Assembly: GCA_964020085.1 (NCBI GenBank)
Contig: OZ026604.1
Location: forward strand, 24,464,532-24,528,531
Reading direction: 5' to 3'
DNA: 64,000 bases
DNA from: Micromussa lordhowensis
Taxonomy: Eukaryota > Cnidaria > Anthozoa > Scleractinia > Lobophylliidae
Made by a program: the position numbers and the translations under genes
Part shown: piece by piece, positions 38,901 to 52,200 of the stretch
Numbering within the stretch: the first letter of the stretch is position 1
Layout: every line of letters begins with the position of its first letter
Notes under the pieces: model-generated
Told to the model about the DNA's origin: nothing
The model's database searches: none
What the model saw: the letters and a program-made list of their open reading frames with translations, nothing else

Positions 38901-41900
38901 GGCGCCAGGGTGTTTTTTCTGGCCTTCTTTTTGCAGTAGTTTGCCCTGGTCCCAACTTTGCAGAATTTCAGAAAACGCGCGCTGGGGGTCCCCTTGGCAA
39001 ATTTGACATAGCGCGGCTTCACGGGCACTTTAAGAGGCGCGGTTTGCAGCAAAATGTTTTGCTAGGTTGGCACTTCAAGGAAATGCTAGTTAGGACATGA
39101 TGGCATTGGCGCCAGGGTGTTTTTTCTGGCCTTCTTTTTGCAGTAGTTTGCCCTGGTCCCAACTTTGCAGAATTTCAGAAAACGCGCGCTGGGGGTCCCC
39201 TTGGCAAATTTGACATAGCTCGGCTTCACGGGCACTTTAAGAGGCGCGGTTTGCAGCAAAATGTTCTGCTAGGTTGGCACTTGAAGGAAATCCTAGTTAG
39301 GACATGATGGCATTGGCGCCAGGGTGTTTTTTTTGGTCTTCTTTTTGCAGTAGTTTGCCCTGGTCCCAACTTTGCAGAATTTCAGAAAACGCGCGCTGGG
39401 GGTCCCCTTGGCAAATTTGACATAGCTCGGCTTCACGGGCACTTTAAGAGGCGCGGGTTGCAACAAATTTGTTCTGCTAGGTTGGCACTTTAAGGAAATC
39501 CTAGTTAGGACATAATGGCATTGGCGCCAGGGTGTTTTTTTTGGCCTTCTTTTTGCAGTAGTTTGCCCTGGTCCCAACTTTGCAGAATTTCAGAAAACGC
39601 GCGCTCGGGGTCCCCTTGGAAAATTTGACATAGCTCGGCTTCACGGGCACTTTAAGAGGCGCGGTTTGCAGCAAAATGTTTTGCTAGGTTGGCACTTCAA
39701 GGAAATCTTAGTTAGGACATGATGGCATTGGCGCCAGGGTGTTTTTTCTGGCCTTCTTTTTGCAGTAGTTTGCCCTGGTCTTAACTTTGCAGAATTTCAG
39801 AAAACGCGCGCTGGGGGTCCCCTTGGCAAATTTGACATAGCTCGGCTTCACGGGCACTTTAAGAGGCGCGGTTTGCAGCAAAATGTTCTGCTAGGTTATA
39901 ACTTGAAGGAAATTCTAGTTAGGACATAATGGCATTGGCGCCAGGGTCTTTTTTCTGGCCTTCTTTTTGCAGTAGTTTGCCCTGGTCCCAACTTTGCAGA
40001 ATTTCAGAAAACGCGCGCTGGGGGTCCCCTTGGCAAATTTGATATAGCTCGGCTTCACGGGCACTTTAAGAGGCGCGGTTTGCAGCAAAATGTTCTGCTA
40101 GGTTGGCACTTTAAGGAAATTTTAGCTAGGACATGATGGCATTGGCGCCAGGGTGTTCTTTCTGGCCTTCTTTTTGCAGTAGTTTGCCCTGGTCCCAACT
40201 TTGCAGAATTTCAGAAAACGCGCGCTGGGGGTCCCCTTGGCAAATTTGACATAGCTCGGCTTCACGGGCACTTTAAGAGGCCCGGTTTAAAGGAAAATGT
40301 TCTGCTAGGTTGGCACTTGAAGGAAATTCTAGTTAGGACATGATGGCATTGGCGCCAGGGTGTTTTTTCTGGCCTTCTGTTTGCAGTAGTTTGCCCTGGT
40401 CCCAACTTTGCAGAATTTCAGAAAACGCGCGCTGGGGGTCCCCTTGGGGAGTTTGACATAGCTCGGCTTCACGGGCACTTTAAGAGGCGCGGTTTGCAGC
40501 AAAATGTTCTGCTAGGTTGGCACTTTAAGGAAATTTTAGTTAGGACATGATGGCATTGGCGCCAGGGTGTTTTTTCTGGCCTTCTTTTTGCGCCTGTTTG
40601 CCCTGGTCCCACCTTTGCAGAATTTCAGAAAACGCGCGCTGGGGGTCCCCTTGGCAAATTTGACATAGCTCGGCTTCACGGGCACTTTAAGAGGCGCAGT
40701 TTGCAGCACAATGTTCTGCTAGGTTGGCACTTCAAGGAAATGTTAGTTAGGACATGATGGCATTGGCGCCAGGGTGTTTTTTCTGGCCTTCTTTTTGCAG
40801 TAGTTTGCCCTGGTCCCAACTTTGCAGAATTTCAGAAAACGCGCGCTGGGGGTCCCCTTGGCAAATTTGACATAGCTCGGCTTCACGGGCACTTTAAGAG
40901 GCGCGGTTTGCAGCAAAATGTTCTGCTAGGTTGGCACTTGAAGGAAATCCTAGTTAGGACATGATGGCATTGGCGCCAGGGTGTTTTTTTCTGGCCTTCT
41001 TTTTGCAGTAGTTTGCCCTGGTCCCAACTTTGCAGAATTTCAGAAAACGCGCGCTGGGGGTCCCCTTGGCAAATTTGACATAGCTCGGCTTCACGGGCAC
41101 TTTAAGAGGCGCGGTTTGCAGCAAAAGGTTCTGCTAGGTTGGCACGTCAAGGAAATTCTAGTTAGGAGATGATGGCATTGGCGCCAGGGTGTTTTTTCTG
41201 GCCTTCTTTTTGCAGTAGTTTGCCCTGGTCCCAACTTTGCAGAATTTCAGAAAACGCGCGCTGGGGGTCGGCTTCACGGGCACTTTAAGAGGCGCGGTTT
41301 GCAGCAAAATGTTCTGCTAGGTTGGCACTTCAAGGAAATCCTAGTTAGGACATGATGGCATTGGCGCCAGGGTGTTTTTTCTGGCCTTCTTCTTGAATTA
41401 GTTTGCCCTGGTCCCAACTTTGCAGAATTTCAGAAAACGCGCGCTGGGGGTCCCCTTGGCAAGTTTGACATAGCTCGGCTTCACGGGCACTTTAAGAGGC
41501 GCGGTTTGCAGCAAAATGTTCTGCTAGGCTGGCACTTCAAGGAAACCTTAGTTAGGACATGATGGCATTGGCGCCAGGGTGTTTTTTTTGGCCTTCTTTT
41601 TGCAGTAGTTTGCCCTGGTCCCAACTTTGCAGAATATCAGAAAACGCGCGCTGGGGGTCCCCTTGGCAAATTTGACATAGCTCGGCTTCACGGGCACTTT
41701 AAGAGGCGCGGTTTGCAGCAAAATGTTCTGCTAGGTTGGCACTTCAAGGAAACCTTAGTTAGGACATGATGGCATTGGCGCCAGGGTGTTTTTTCTGGCC
41801 TTCTTTTTGCAGTAGTTTGCCCTGGTCTCAACTTTGCAGAATATCAGAAAACGCGCGCTGGGGGTCCCCTTGGCAAATTTGACATAGCTCGGCTTCACGG

Positions 41901-44299
41901 GCACTTTAAGAGGCGCGGTTTGCAGCAAAATGTTCTGCTAGGTTGGCACTTGAAGGAAATCCTAGTTAATACATGATGGCATTGGCGTCAGGGTGTTTTT
42001 TCTTGCCTTCTTTTTGCAGTAGTTTGCCCTGGTCCCAACTTTGCAGAATTTCAGAAAACGCGCGCTGGGGGTCCCCTTGGCAAATTTGACATAGCTCGGC
42101 TTCACGGGCACTTTAAGAGGCGCGGTTTGCAGCAAAATGTTCTGCTAGGTTGGCACGTCAAGGAAATCCTAGTTAGGACATGATGGCATTGGCGCCAGGG
42201 TGTTTTTTTTGGCCTTCTTTTTGCAGTAGTTTGCCCTGGTCCCAACTTTGCAGAATTTCAGAAAACGCGCGCTGGGGGTCCCCTTGGCAAATTTGACATA
42301 GCTCGGCTTCACGGGCACTTTAAGAGACGCGGTTTGCAGCAAAATGTTGTGCTAGGTTAGCACTTGAAGGAAATCCTAGTCAGGACATGATAAAATTTGC
42401 GCCAGGGTGTTTTTTCTGGCCATCTTTTTGCAGTAAATTGCCCTGGTCCCAACTTTGCAGAATTTCAGAAAACGCGCGCTGGGGGTCCCCTTGGCAAATT
42501 TGACATAGCTCGGCTTCACGGGCACTTTAAGAGGCGCGGTTTGCAGCAAAATGTTCTGCTAGGTTGGCACTTTAAGGAAATCGTAGTTAGGACATGATGA
42601 AATTTGCGCCAGGGTGTTTTTTCTGGCCATCTTTTTGCAGTAAATTGCCCTGGTCCCAACTTTGCAGAATTTCAGAAAACGCGCGCTTGGGGTCCCCTTG
42701 GTAAATTTGACATGGCTCGGCTTCACGGGCACTTTAAGAGGCGCGGTGTGCAGCAAAATGTTCTGCTAGGTTGGCACTTCAAGGAAAATTTAGTTAGGAC
42801 ATGATGGCATTGGCGCCAGGGTGTTTTTTCTGGCCTTCTTTTTGCAGTAGTTTGCCCTGGTCTTAACTTTGCAGAATTTCAGAAAACGCGCGCTGGGGGT
42901 CCCCTTGGCAAATTTGACATAGCTCGGCTTCACGGGCACTTTAAGAGGCGCGGTTTGCAGCAAAATGTTCTGCTAGGTTGGCACTTTAAGGAAATGTAAG
43001 TTAGGACATGATGGCATTGGCGCCAGGGTGTTTTTTCTGGCCTTCTTTTTGCAGTAGTTTGCCCTGGTCCCAACTTTGCAGAATTTCAGAAAACGCGCGC
43101 TGGGGGTCCCCTTGGCAAATTTGACATAGCTCGGCTTCACGGGCACTTTAAGAGGCGCGGTTTGCAGCAAAATGTTCTGCTAGGTTGGCACGTCAAGGAA
43201 ATCCTAGTTAGGACATGATGGCATTGGCGCCAGGGTGTTTTTTCTTGCCTTCTTTTTGCAGTAGTTTGCCCTGGTCCCAACTTTGCAGAATTTCAGAAAA
43301 CGCGCGCTGGGGGTCCCCTTGGCAAATTTGACATAGCTCGGCTTCACGGGCACTTTAAGAGGCGCGGTTTGCAACAAAATGTTCTGCTAGCTTTGCACGT
43401 CAAGGAAATCCTAGTTAGGACATGATGGCATTGGCGCCAGGGTGTTTTTTCTGGCCTTCTTTTTGCAGTAGTTTGCCCTGGTCCCAACTTTGCAGAATTT
43501 CAGAAAACGCGCGCTGGGGGTCCCCTTGGCAAATTTGACATAGCTCGGCTTCACGGGCACTTTAAGAGGCGCGGTTTGCAGCAAAATGTTCTGCTAGGTT
43601 GGCACTTGAAGGAAATTTTAGTTAACACATGATGGCATTGGCGTCAGGGTGTTTTTTCTTGCCTTCTTTTTGCAGTAGTTTGCCCTGGTCCCAACTTTGC
43701 AGAATTTCAGAAAACGCGCGCTGGGGGTCCCCTTGGCAAATTTGACATAGCTCGGCTTCACGGGCACTTTAAGAGGCGCGGTTTGCAGCAAAATGTTTTG
43801 CTAGGTTGGCACGTCAAGGAAATCCTAGTTAGGACATGATGGCATTGTCGCCAGGGTGTTTTTTCTGGACTTCTTTTTGCAGTAGTTTGCAATGGTCCCA
43901 ACTTTGCAGAATTTCAGAAAACGCGCGCTGGGGGTCCCCTTGGCAAATTTGACATAGCTCGGCTTCACGGGCACTTTAAGAGGCGCGGTTTGCAGCAAAA
44001 GTTTCCGCTAGGTTGGCACTTTAAGGAAATTGTAGTCAGAACATGATGAAATTTGCGCCAGGGTGTTTTTTCTGGCCATCTTTTTGCAGTAAATTGCCCT
44101 GGTCCCAACTTTGCAGAATTTCAGAAAACGCGCGCTTGGGGTCCCCTTGGCAAATTTGACATGGCTCGGCTTCACGGGCACTTTAAGAGGCGCGGTTTGC
44201 AGCAAAATGTTTTGCTAGGTTGGCACTTTAAGGAAATTTTAGTTAAGACATGATGGCATTGGCGCCAGGGTGTTTTTTCTGGCCTTTTTTTTGCAGTAG

Positions 44300-47200
44300 T
44301 TTGCCCTGGTCCCAACTTTGCAGAATTTCAGAAAACGCGCGCTGGGGGTCCCCTTGGCAAATTTGACATAGCTCGGCTTCACGGGCACTTTAAGAGGCGC
44401 GGTTTGCAGCAAAATGTTCTGCTAGGTTGGCACTTGAAGGAAATTGTAGTTAGAACATGATGGCATTGGCGCCAGGGTGTTTTTTTTGGTCTTCTTTTTG
44501 CAGTAGTTTGCCCTGGTCCCAACTTTGCAGAATTTCAGAAAACGCGCGCTGGGGGTTCCCTTGGCAAATTTGACATAGCTCGGCTTCACGGGCACTTTAA
44601 GAGGCGCGGTTTGCAGCAAATTTTTTCTGCTAGGTTGGCACTTTAAGGAAATCCTAGTTAGGACATGATGGCATTGGCGCCAGGGTGTTTTTTCTGGCCT
44701 TCTTTTTGCAGTAGTTTGCCCTGGTCCCAACTTTGCAGAATTTCAGAAAACGCGCGCTGGGGGTTCCCTTGGCAAATTTGACATAGCTCGGCTTCACGGG
44801 CACTTTAAGAGGCGCGGTTTGCAGCAAAATGTTCTGCTAGGTTGGCACTTGAAGGAAATTCTAGTTAGGACATGATGGAATTGGCGCCAGGGTGTTTTTT
44901 CTGGCCTTCTTTTTGCAGTAGTTTGCCCTGGTCCCAACTTTGCAGAATTTCAGACAACGCGCGCTGGGGGTCCCCTTGGCAAATTTGACATAGCTCGGCT
45001 TTACGGGCACTTTAAGAGGCGCGGTTTGCAGCAAAATGTTCTGCTAGGTTGGCACTTGAAGGAAATTTTAGTTAAGACATGATGGCATTGGCGCCAGGGT
45101 GTTTTTTCTGGCCTTCTTTTTGCAGTAGTTTGCCCTGGTCCCAAGTTTGCAGAATTTCAGAAAACGCGCGCTGGGGGTCCCCTTGGCAAATTTGACATAG
45201 CTCGGCTTCACGGGCACTTTAAGAGACGCGGTTTGCAGCAAAATGTTCTGCTAGGTTGGCACTTGAAGGAAATTTTAGTTAGGACATGATGGCATTGTCG
45301 CCAGGGTGTTTTTTCTGGCCTTCTTTTTGCAGTAGTTTGCAATGGTCCCAACTTTGCAGAATTTCAGAAAACTGGCGCTGGGGGTCCCCTTGGCAAATTT
45401 GACATAGCTCGGCTTCACGGGCACTTTAAGAGGCGCGGTTTGCAGCAAAATGTTCTGCTAGGTTGGCACTTTAAGGAAATCGTAGTTAGGACATGATGAA
45501 ATTTGCGCCAGGGTGTTTTTTCTGGCCATCTTTTTGCAGTAAATTGCCCTGGTCCCAACTTTGCAGAATTTCAGAAAACGCGCGCTTGGGGTCCCCTTGG
45601 CAAATTTGACATGGCTCGGCTTCACGGGCACTTTAAGAGGCGCGGTGTGCAGCAAAATGTTTTGCTAGGTTGGCACTTCAAGGAAAAATTAGTCAGGACA
45701 TGATGGCATTGGCGCCAGGGTGTTTTTTCTGGCCTTCTTTTTGCAGTAGTTTGCCCTGGTCTTAACTTTGCAGAATTTCAGAAAACGCGCGCTGGGGGTC
45801 CCCTTGGCAAATTTGACATAGTTCGGCTTCACGGGCACTTTAAGAGGCGCGGTTTGCAGCAGAATGTTCTGCTAGGTTGGCACTTCAAGGAAAATTTAGT
45901 TAGGACATGATGGCATTGGCGCCAGGGTGTTTTTTGTGGCCTTCTTTTTGCAGTAGTTTGCCCTGGTCCCAACTTTGCAGAATTTCAGAAAACGCGCGCT
46001 GGGGGTTCCCTTGGCAAATTTGACATAGCTCGGCTTCACGGGCACTTTAAGAGGCGCGGTTTGCAGCAAAATGTTCTGCTAGGTAGGCACTTCAAGGAAA
46101 TCATAGTTAGGACATGATGAAATTTGCGCCAGGGTGTTTTTTCTGGCCATCTTTTTGCAGTAAATTGCCCTGGTCCCAACTTTGCAGAATTTCAGAAAAC
46201 GCGCGCTTGGGGTCCCCTTGGCAAATTTGACATGGCTCGGCTTCACGGGCACTTTAAGAGGCGCGGTGTGCAGCAAAATGTTTTGCTAGGTTGGCACTTC
46301 AAGGAAAAATTAGTCAGGACATGATGGCATTGGCGCCAGGGTGTTTTTTCTGGCCTTCTTTTTGCAGTAGTTTGCCCTGGTCTTAACTTTGCAGAATTTC
46401 AGAAAACGCGCGCTGGGGGTCCCCTTGGCCAATTTGACATAGTTCGGCTTCACGGGCACTTTAAGAGGCGCGGTTTGCAGCAGAATGTTCTGCTAGGTTG
46501 GCACTTCAAGGAAAATTTAGTTAGGACATGATGGCATTGGCGCCAGGGTGTTTTTTCTGGCCTTCTTTTTGCAGTAGTTTGCCCTGGTCCCAACTTTGCA
46601 GAATTTCAGAAAACGCGCGCTGGGGGTCCACTTGGCAAATTTGACATAGCTCGGCTTCACGGGCACTTTAAGAGGCGCGGTTTGCAGCAAAAGGTTCTGC
46701 TAGGTTGGCACTTTAAGGAAATCCTAGTTAGGACATGATGGCATTGGCGCCAGGGTGTTTTTTTTGGCCTTCTTTTTGCAGTAGTTTGCCCTGGTCCCAA
46801 CTTTGCAGAATTTCAGAAAACGCGCGCTGGGGGTCCCCTTGGCAAATTTGACATAGCTCGGCTTCACGGGCACTTTAAGAGGCGCGGTTTGCAGCAAAAT
46901 GTTCTGCTAGGTTGGTACTTGAAGGAAATTGTAGTTAGAACATGATGGCATTGGCGCCAGGGTGTTTTTTTTGGTCTTCTTTTTGCAGTAGTTTGCCCTG
47001 GTCCCAACTTTGCAGAATTTCAGAAAACGCGCGCTGGGGGTTCCCTTGGCAAATTTGACATAGCTCGGCTTCACGGGCACTTTAAGAGGCGCGGTTTGCA
47101 GCAAATTTTTTCTGCTAGGTTGGCACTTTAAGGAAATCCTAGTTAGGACATGATGGCATTGGCGCCAGGGTGTTTTTTCTGGCCTTCTTTTTGCAGTAGT

Positions 47201-49270
47201 TTGCCCTGGTCCCAACTTTGCAGAATTTCAGAAAACGCGCGCTGGGGGTTCCCTTGGCAAATTTGACATAGCTCGGCTTCACGGGCACTTTAAGAGGCGC
47301 GGTTTGCAGCAAAATGTTCTGCTAGGTTGGCACTTGAAGGAAATTCTAGTTAGGACATGATGGAATTGGCGCCAGGGTGTTTTTTCTGGCCTTCTTTTTG
47401 CAGTAGTTTGCCCTGGTCCCAACTTTGCAGAATTTCAGAAAACGCGCGCTGGGGGTCCCCTTGGCAAATTTGACATAGCTCGGCTTTACGGGCACTTTAA
47501 GAGGCGCGGTTTGCAGCAAAATGTTCTGCTAGGTTGGCACTTGAAGGAAATTTTAGTTAAGACATGATGGCATTGGCGCCAGGGTGTTTTTTCTGGCCTT
47601 CTTTTTGCAGTAGTTTGCCCTGGTCCCAAGTTTGCAGAATTTCAGAAAACGCGCGCTGGGGGTCCCCTTGGCAAATTTGACATAGCTCGGCTTCACGGGC
47701 ACTTTAAGAGACGCGGTTTGCAGCAAAATGTTCTGCTAGGTTGGCACTTGAAGGAAATTTTAGTTAGGACATGATGGCATTGTCGCCAGGGTGTTTTTTC
47801 TGGCCTTCTCTTTGCAGTAGTTTGCAATGGTCCCAACTTTGCAGAATTTCAGAAAACGCGCGCTGGGGGTCCCCTTGGCAAATTTGACATAGCTCGGCTT
47901 CACGGGCACTTTAAGAGGCGCGGTTTGCAGCAAAATGTTCTGCTAGGTTGGCACTTCAAGGAAATCGCAGTTAGGACATGATGAAATTTGCGCCAGGGTG
48001 TTTTTTCTGGCCATCTTTTTGCAGTAAATTGCCCTGGTCCCAACTTTGCAGAATTTCAGAAAACGCGCGCTTGGGGTCCCCTTGGCAAATTTGACATGGC
48101 TCGGCTTCACGGGCACTTTAAGAGGCGCGGTGTGCAGCAAAATGTTTTGCTAGGTTGGCACTTCAAGGAAAAATTAGTCAGGACATGATGGCATTGGCGC
48201 CAGGGTGTTTTTTCTGGCCTTCTTTTTGCAGTAGTTTGCCCTGGTCTTAACTTTGCAGAATTTCAGAAAACGCGCGCTGGGGGTCCCCTTGGCAAATTTG
48301 ACATAGTTCGGCTTCACGGGCACTTTAAGAGGCGCGGTTTGCAGCAGAATGTTCTGCTAGGTTGGCACTTCAAGGAAAATTTAGTTAGGACATGATGGCA
48401 TTGGCGCCAGGGTGTTTTTTGTGGCCTTCTTTTTGCAGTAGTTTGCCCTGGTCCCAACTTTGCAGAATTTCAGAAAACGCGCGCTGGGGGTTCCCTTGGC
48501 AAATTTGACATAGCTCGGCTTCACGGGCACTTTAAGAGGCGCGGTTTGCAGCAAAATGTTCTGCTAGGTAGGCACTTCAAGGAAATCGTAGTTAGGACAT
48601 GATGAAATTTGCGCCAGGGTGTTTTTTCTGGCCATCTTTTTGCAGTAAATTGCCCTGGTCCCAACTTTGCAGAATTTCAGAAAACGCGCGCTTGGGGTCC
48701 CCTTGGCAAATTTGACATGGCTCGGCTTCACGGGCACTTTAAGAGGCGCGGTGTGCAGCAAAATGTTTTGCTAGGTTGGCACTTCAAGGAAAAATTAGTC
48801 AGGACATGATGGCATTGGCGCCAGGGTGTTTTTTCTGGCCTTCTTTTTGCAGTAGTTTGCCCTGGTCTTAACTTTGCAGAATTTCAGAAAACGCGCGCTG
48901 GGGGTCCCCTTGGCAAATTTGACATAGTTCGGCTTCACGGGCACTTTAAGAGGCGCGGTTTGCAGCAGAATGTTCTGCTAGGTTGGCACTTTAAGGAAAA
49001 TTTAGTTAGGACATGATGGCATTGGCGCCAGGGTGTTTTTTCTGGCCTTCTTTTTGCAGTAGTTTGCCCTGGTCCCAACTTTGCAGAATTTCAGAAAACG
49101 CGCGCTGGGGGTCCACTTGGCAAATTTGACATAGCTCGGCTTCACGGGCACTTTAAGAGGCGCGGTTTGCAGCAAAAGGTTCTGCTAGGTTCACACTTTA
49201 AGGAAATTCTAGTTAGGACATGATGGCATTGGCGCCAGGGTGTTTTTTTTGGCCTTCTTTTTGCAGTAGT
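44300..49270 (+). repeat. 12-monomer (2,485 bp) higher-order repeat, two tandem copies
   Basis: About 44,300-46,785 is repeated at 46,785-49,270 with an offset of 2,485 bp. Shared private variants include CAGCAAATTTTTTCTGC, GGGGGTTCCCTTGG, GTTCGGCTTCACGG and the monomer with ATGAAATTTGCGCC. Parts of the block recur again to about 52.5 kb at spacings of 11 and 13 monomers. The copies differ at scattered bases, for example ACTGGCGCTGG near 45,370 against ACGCGCGCTGG near 47,854. Confidence 0.8.
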
Positions 49271-52200
49271 TTGCCCTGGTCCCAACTTTGCAGAATTTCA
49301 GAAAACGCGCGCTGGGGGTCCACTTGGCAAATTTGACATAGCTCGGCTTCACGGGCACTTTAAGAGGCGCGGTTTGCAGCAAAATGTTCTGCTAGGTTGG
49401 CACTTCAAGGAAATTGTAGTTAGGACATGATGGCATTGGCGCCAGGGTGTTTTCTCTGGCCTTCTTTTTGCAGTAGTTTGCCCTGGTCCCAACTTTGCAG
49501 AATTTCAGAAAACGCGCGCTGGGGGTCCCCTTGGCAAATTTGACATAGCTCGGCTTCACGGGCACTTTAAGAGGCGCGGTTTGCAGCAAAATGTTCTGCT
49601 AGGTTGGCACTTGAAGGAAATTCTAGTTAGAACATGATGGCATTGGCGCCAGGGTGTTTTTTTTGGTCTTCTTTTTGCAGTAGTTTGCCCTGGTCCCAAC
49701 TTTGCAGAATTTCAGAAAACGCGCGCTGGGGGTTCCCTTGGCAAATTTGACATAGCTTGGCTTCACGGGCACTTTAAGAGGCGCGGTTTGCAGCAAATTT
49801 TTTCTGCTAGGTTGGCACTTTAAGGAAATCCTAGTTAGGACATGATGGCATTGGCGCCAGGGTGTTTTTTCTGGCCTTCTTTTTGCAGTAGTTTGCCCTG
49901 GTCCCAACTTTGCAGAATTTCAGAAAACGCGCGCTGGGGGTTCCCTTGGCAAATTTGACATAGCTCGGCTTCACGGGCACTTTAAGAGGCGCGGTTTGCA
50001 GCAAAATGTTCTGCTAGGATGGCACTTCAAGGAAATTTTAGTTAGGACATGATGGCATTGGCGCCAGGGTCTTTTTTCTGGCCTTCTTTTTGCAGTAGTT
50101 TGCCCTGGTCCCAACTTTGCAGAATTTCAGAAAACGCGCGCTGGGGGTCCCCTTGGCAAATTTGACATAGCTCGGCTTTACGGGCACTTTAAGAGGCGCG
50201 GTTTGCAGCAAAATGTTCTGCTAGGTTGGCACTTGAAGGAAATTTTAGTTAAGACATGATGGCATTGGCGTCAGGGTGTTTTCTCTGGCCTTCTTTTTGC
50301 AGTAGTTTGCCCTGGTCCCAACTTTGCAGAATTTCAGAAAACGCGCGCTGGGGGTCCCCTTGGCAAATTTGACATAGCTCGGCTTCACGGGCACTTTAAG
50401 AGGCGCGGTTTGCAGCAAAATGTTCTGCTAGGTTGGCACGTCAAGGAAATGCTAGTTAGGACATGATGGCATTGGCGCCAGGGTGTTTTTTCTGGCCTTC
50501 TTTTTGCAGTAGTTTGCCCTGGTCCCAACTTTGCAGAATTTCAGAAAACGCGCGCTGGGGGTCCCCTTGGCAAATTTGACATAGCTCGGCTTCACGGGCA
50601 CTTTAAGAGACGCGGTTTGCAGCAAAATGTTCTGCTAGGTTGGCACTTGAAGGAAATACTAGTTAGGACATCATGGCATTGTCGCCAGGGTGTTTTTTCT
50701 GGCCTTCTTTTTGCAGTAGTTTGCCCTGGTCCCAACTTTGCAGAATTTCAGAAAACGCGCGCTGGGGGTCCACTTGGCAAATTTGACATAGCTCGGCTTC
50801 ACGGGCACTTTAAGAGGCGCGGTTTGCAGCAAAATGTTCTGCTAGGTTGGCACTTTAAGGAAATCGTAGTTAGGACATGATGAAATTTGCGCCAGGGTGT
50901 TTTTTCTGGCCATCTTTTTGCAGTAAATTGCCCTGGTCCCAACTTTGCAGAATTTCAGAAAACGCGCGCTTGGGGTCCCCTTGGCAAATTTGACATGGCT
51001 CGGCTTCACGGGCACTTTAAGAGGCGCGGTGTGCAGCAAAATGTTCTGCTAGGTTGGCACTTCAAGGAAAAATTAGTCAGGACATGATGGCATTGGCGCC
51101 AGGGTGTTTTTTCTGGCCTTCTTTTTGCAGTAGTTTGCCCTGGTCTTAACTTTGCAGAATTTCAGAAAACGCGCGCTGGGGGTCCCCTTGGCAAATTTGA
51201 CATAGTTCGGCTTCACGGGCACTTTAAGAGGCGCGGTTTGCAGCAGAATGTTCTGCTAGGTTGGCACTTCAAGGAAAAATTAGTCAGGACATGATGGCAT
51301 TGGCGTCAGGGTGTTTTTTCTGGCCTTCTTTTTGCAGTAGTTTGCCCTGGTCCCAACTTTGCAGAATTTCAGAAAACGCGCGCTGGGGGTCCACTTGGCA
51401 AATTTGACATAGCTCGGCTTCACGGGCACTTTAAGAGGCGCGGTTTGCAGCAAAAGGTTCTGCTAGGTTGGCACTTCAAGGAAATCCTAGTTAGGACATG
51501 ATGGCATTGGCGCCAGGGTGTTTTTTTTGGCCTTCTTTTTGCAGTAGTTTGCCCTGGTCCCAACTTTGCAGAATTTCAGAAAACGCGCGCTGGGGGTCCA
51601 CTTGGCAAATTTGACATAGCTCGGCTTCACGGGCACTTTAAGAGGCGCGGTTTGCAGCAAAATGTTCTGCTAGGTTGGCACTTCAAGGAAATTCTAGTTA
51701 GGACATGATGGCATTGGCGTCAGGGTGTTTTCTCTGGCCTTCTTTTTGCAGTAGTTTGCCCTGGTCCCAACTTTGCAGAATTTCAGAAAACGCGCGCGGG
51801 GGGTCCCCTTGGCAAATTTGACATAGCTCGGCTTCACGGGCACTTTAAGAGGCGCGGTTTGCAGCAAAATGTTTTGCTAGGTTGGCACTTTAAGGAAATT
51901 TTAGTTAAGACATGATGGCATTGGCGCCAGGGTGTTTTTTCTGGCTTTTTTTTTGCAGTAGTTTGCCCTGGTCCCAACTTTGCAGAATTTCAGAAAACGC
52001 GCGCTGGGGGTCCCCTTGGCAAATTTGACATAGCTCGGCTTCACGGGCACTTTAAGAGGCGCGGTTTGCAGCAAAATGTTGTGCTAGGTTGGCACTTCAA
52101 GGAAATCCTAGTTAGAACATGATGGCATTGGCGCCAGGGTGTTTTTTGTGGTCTTCTTTTTGCAGTAGTTTGCCCTGGTCCCAACTTTGCAGAATTTCAG

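Larger units (their letters stand above)
30690..44310 (+). repeat. 33-monomer (6,809 bp) higher-order repeat, two tandem copies
   Basis: About 30,690-37,500 is repeated at 37,500-44,310 with an offset of 6,809 bp and few substitutions (for example GTAGTTTG at 31,712 against GTAATTTG at 38,521). Thirty-three full monomers would be 6,831 bp; a shared 24-bp deletion monomer (near 34,459 and 41,268) and small insertions account for the shortfall. The left 1.7 kb of this block lies inside the 6,000-bp duplication, so that part is present three times (about 24.7-26.4, 30.7-32.4 and 37.5-39.2 kb). The 6.0-kb and 6.8-kb events therefore overlapped in space and happened one after the other. Confidence 0.88.
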
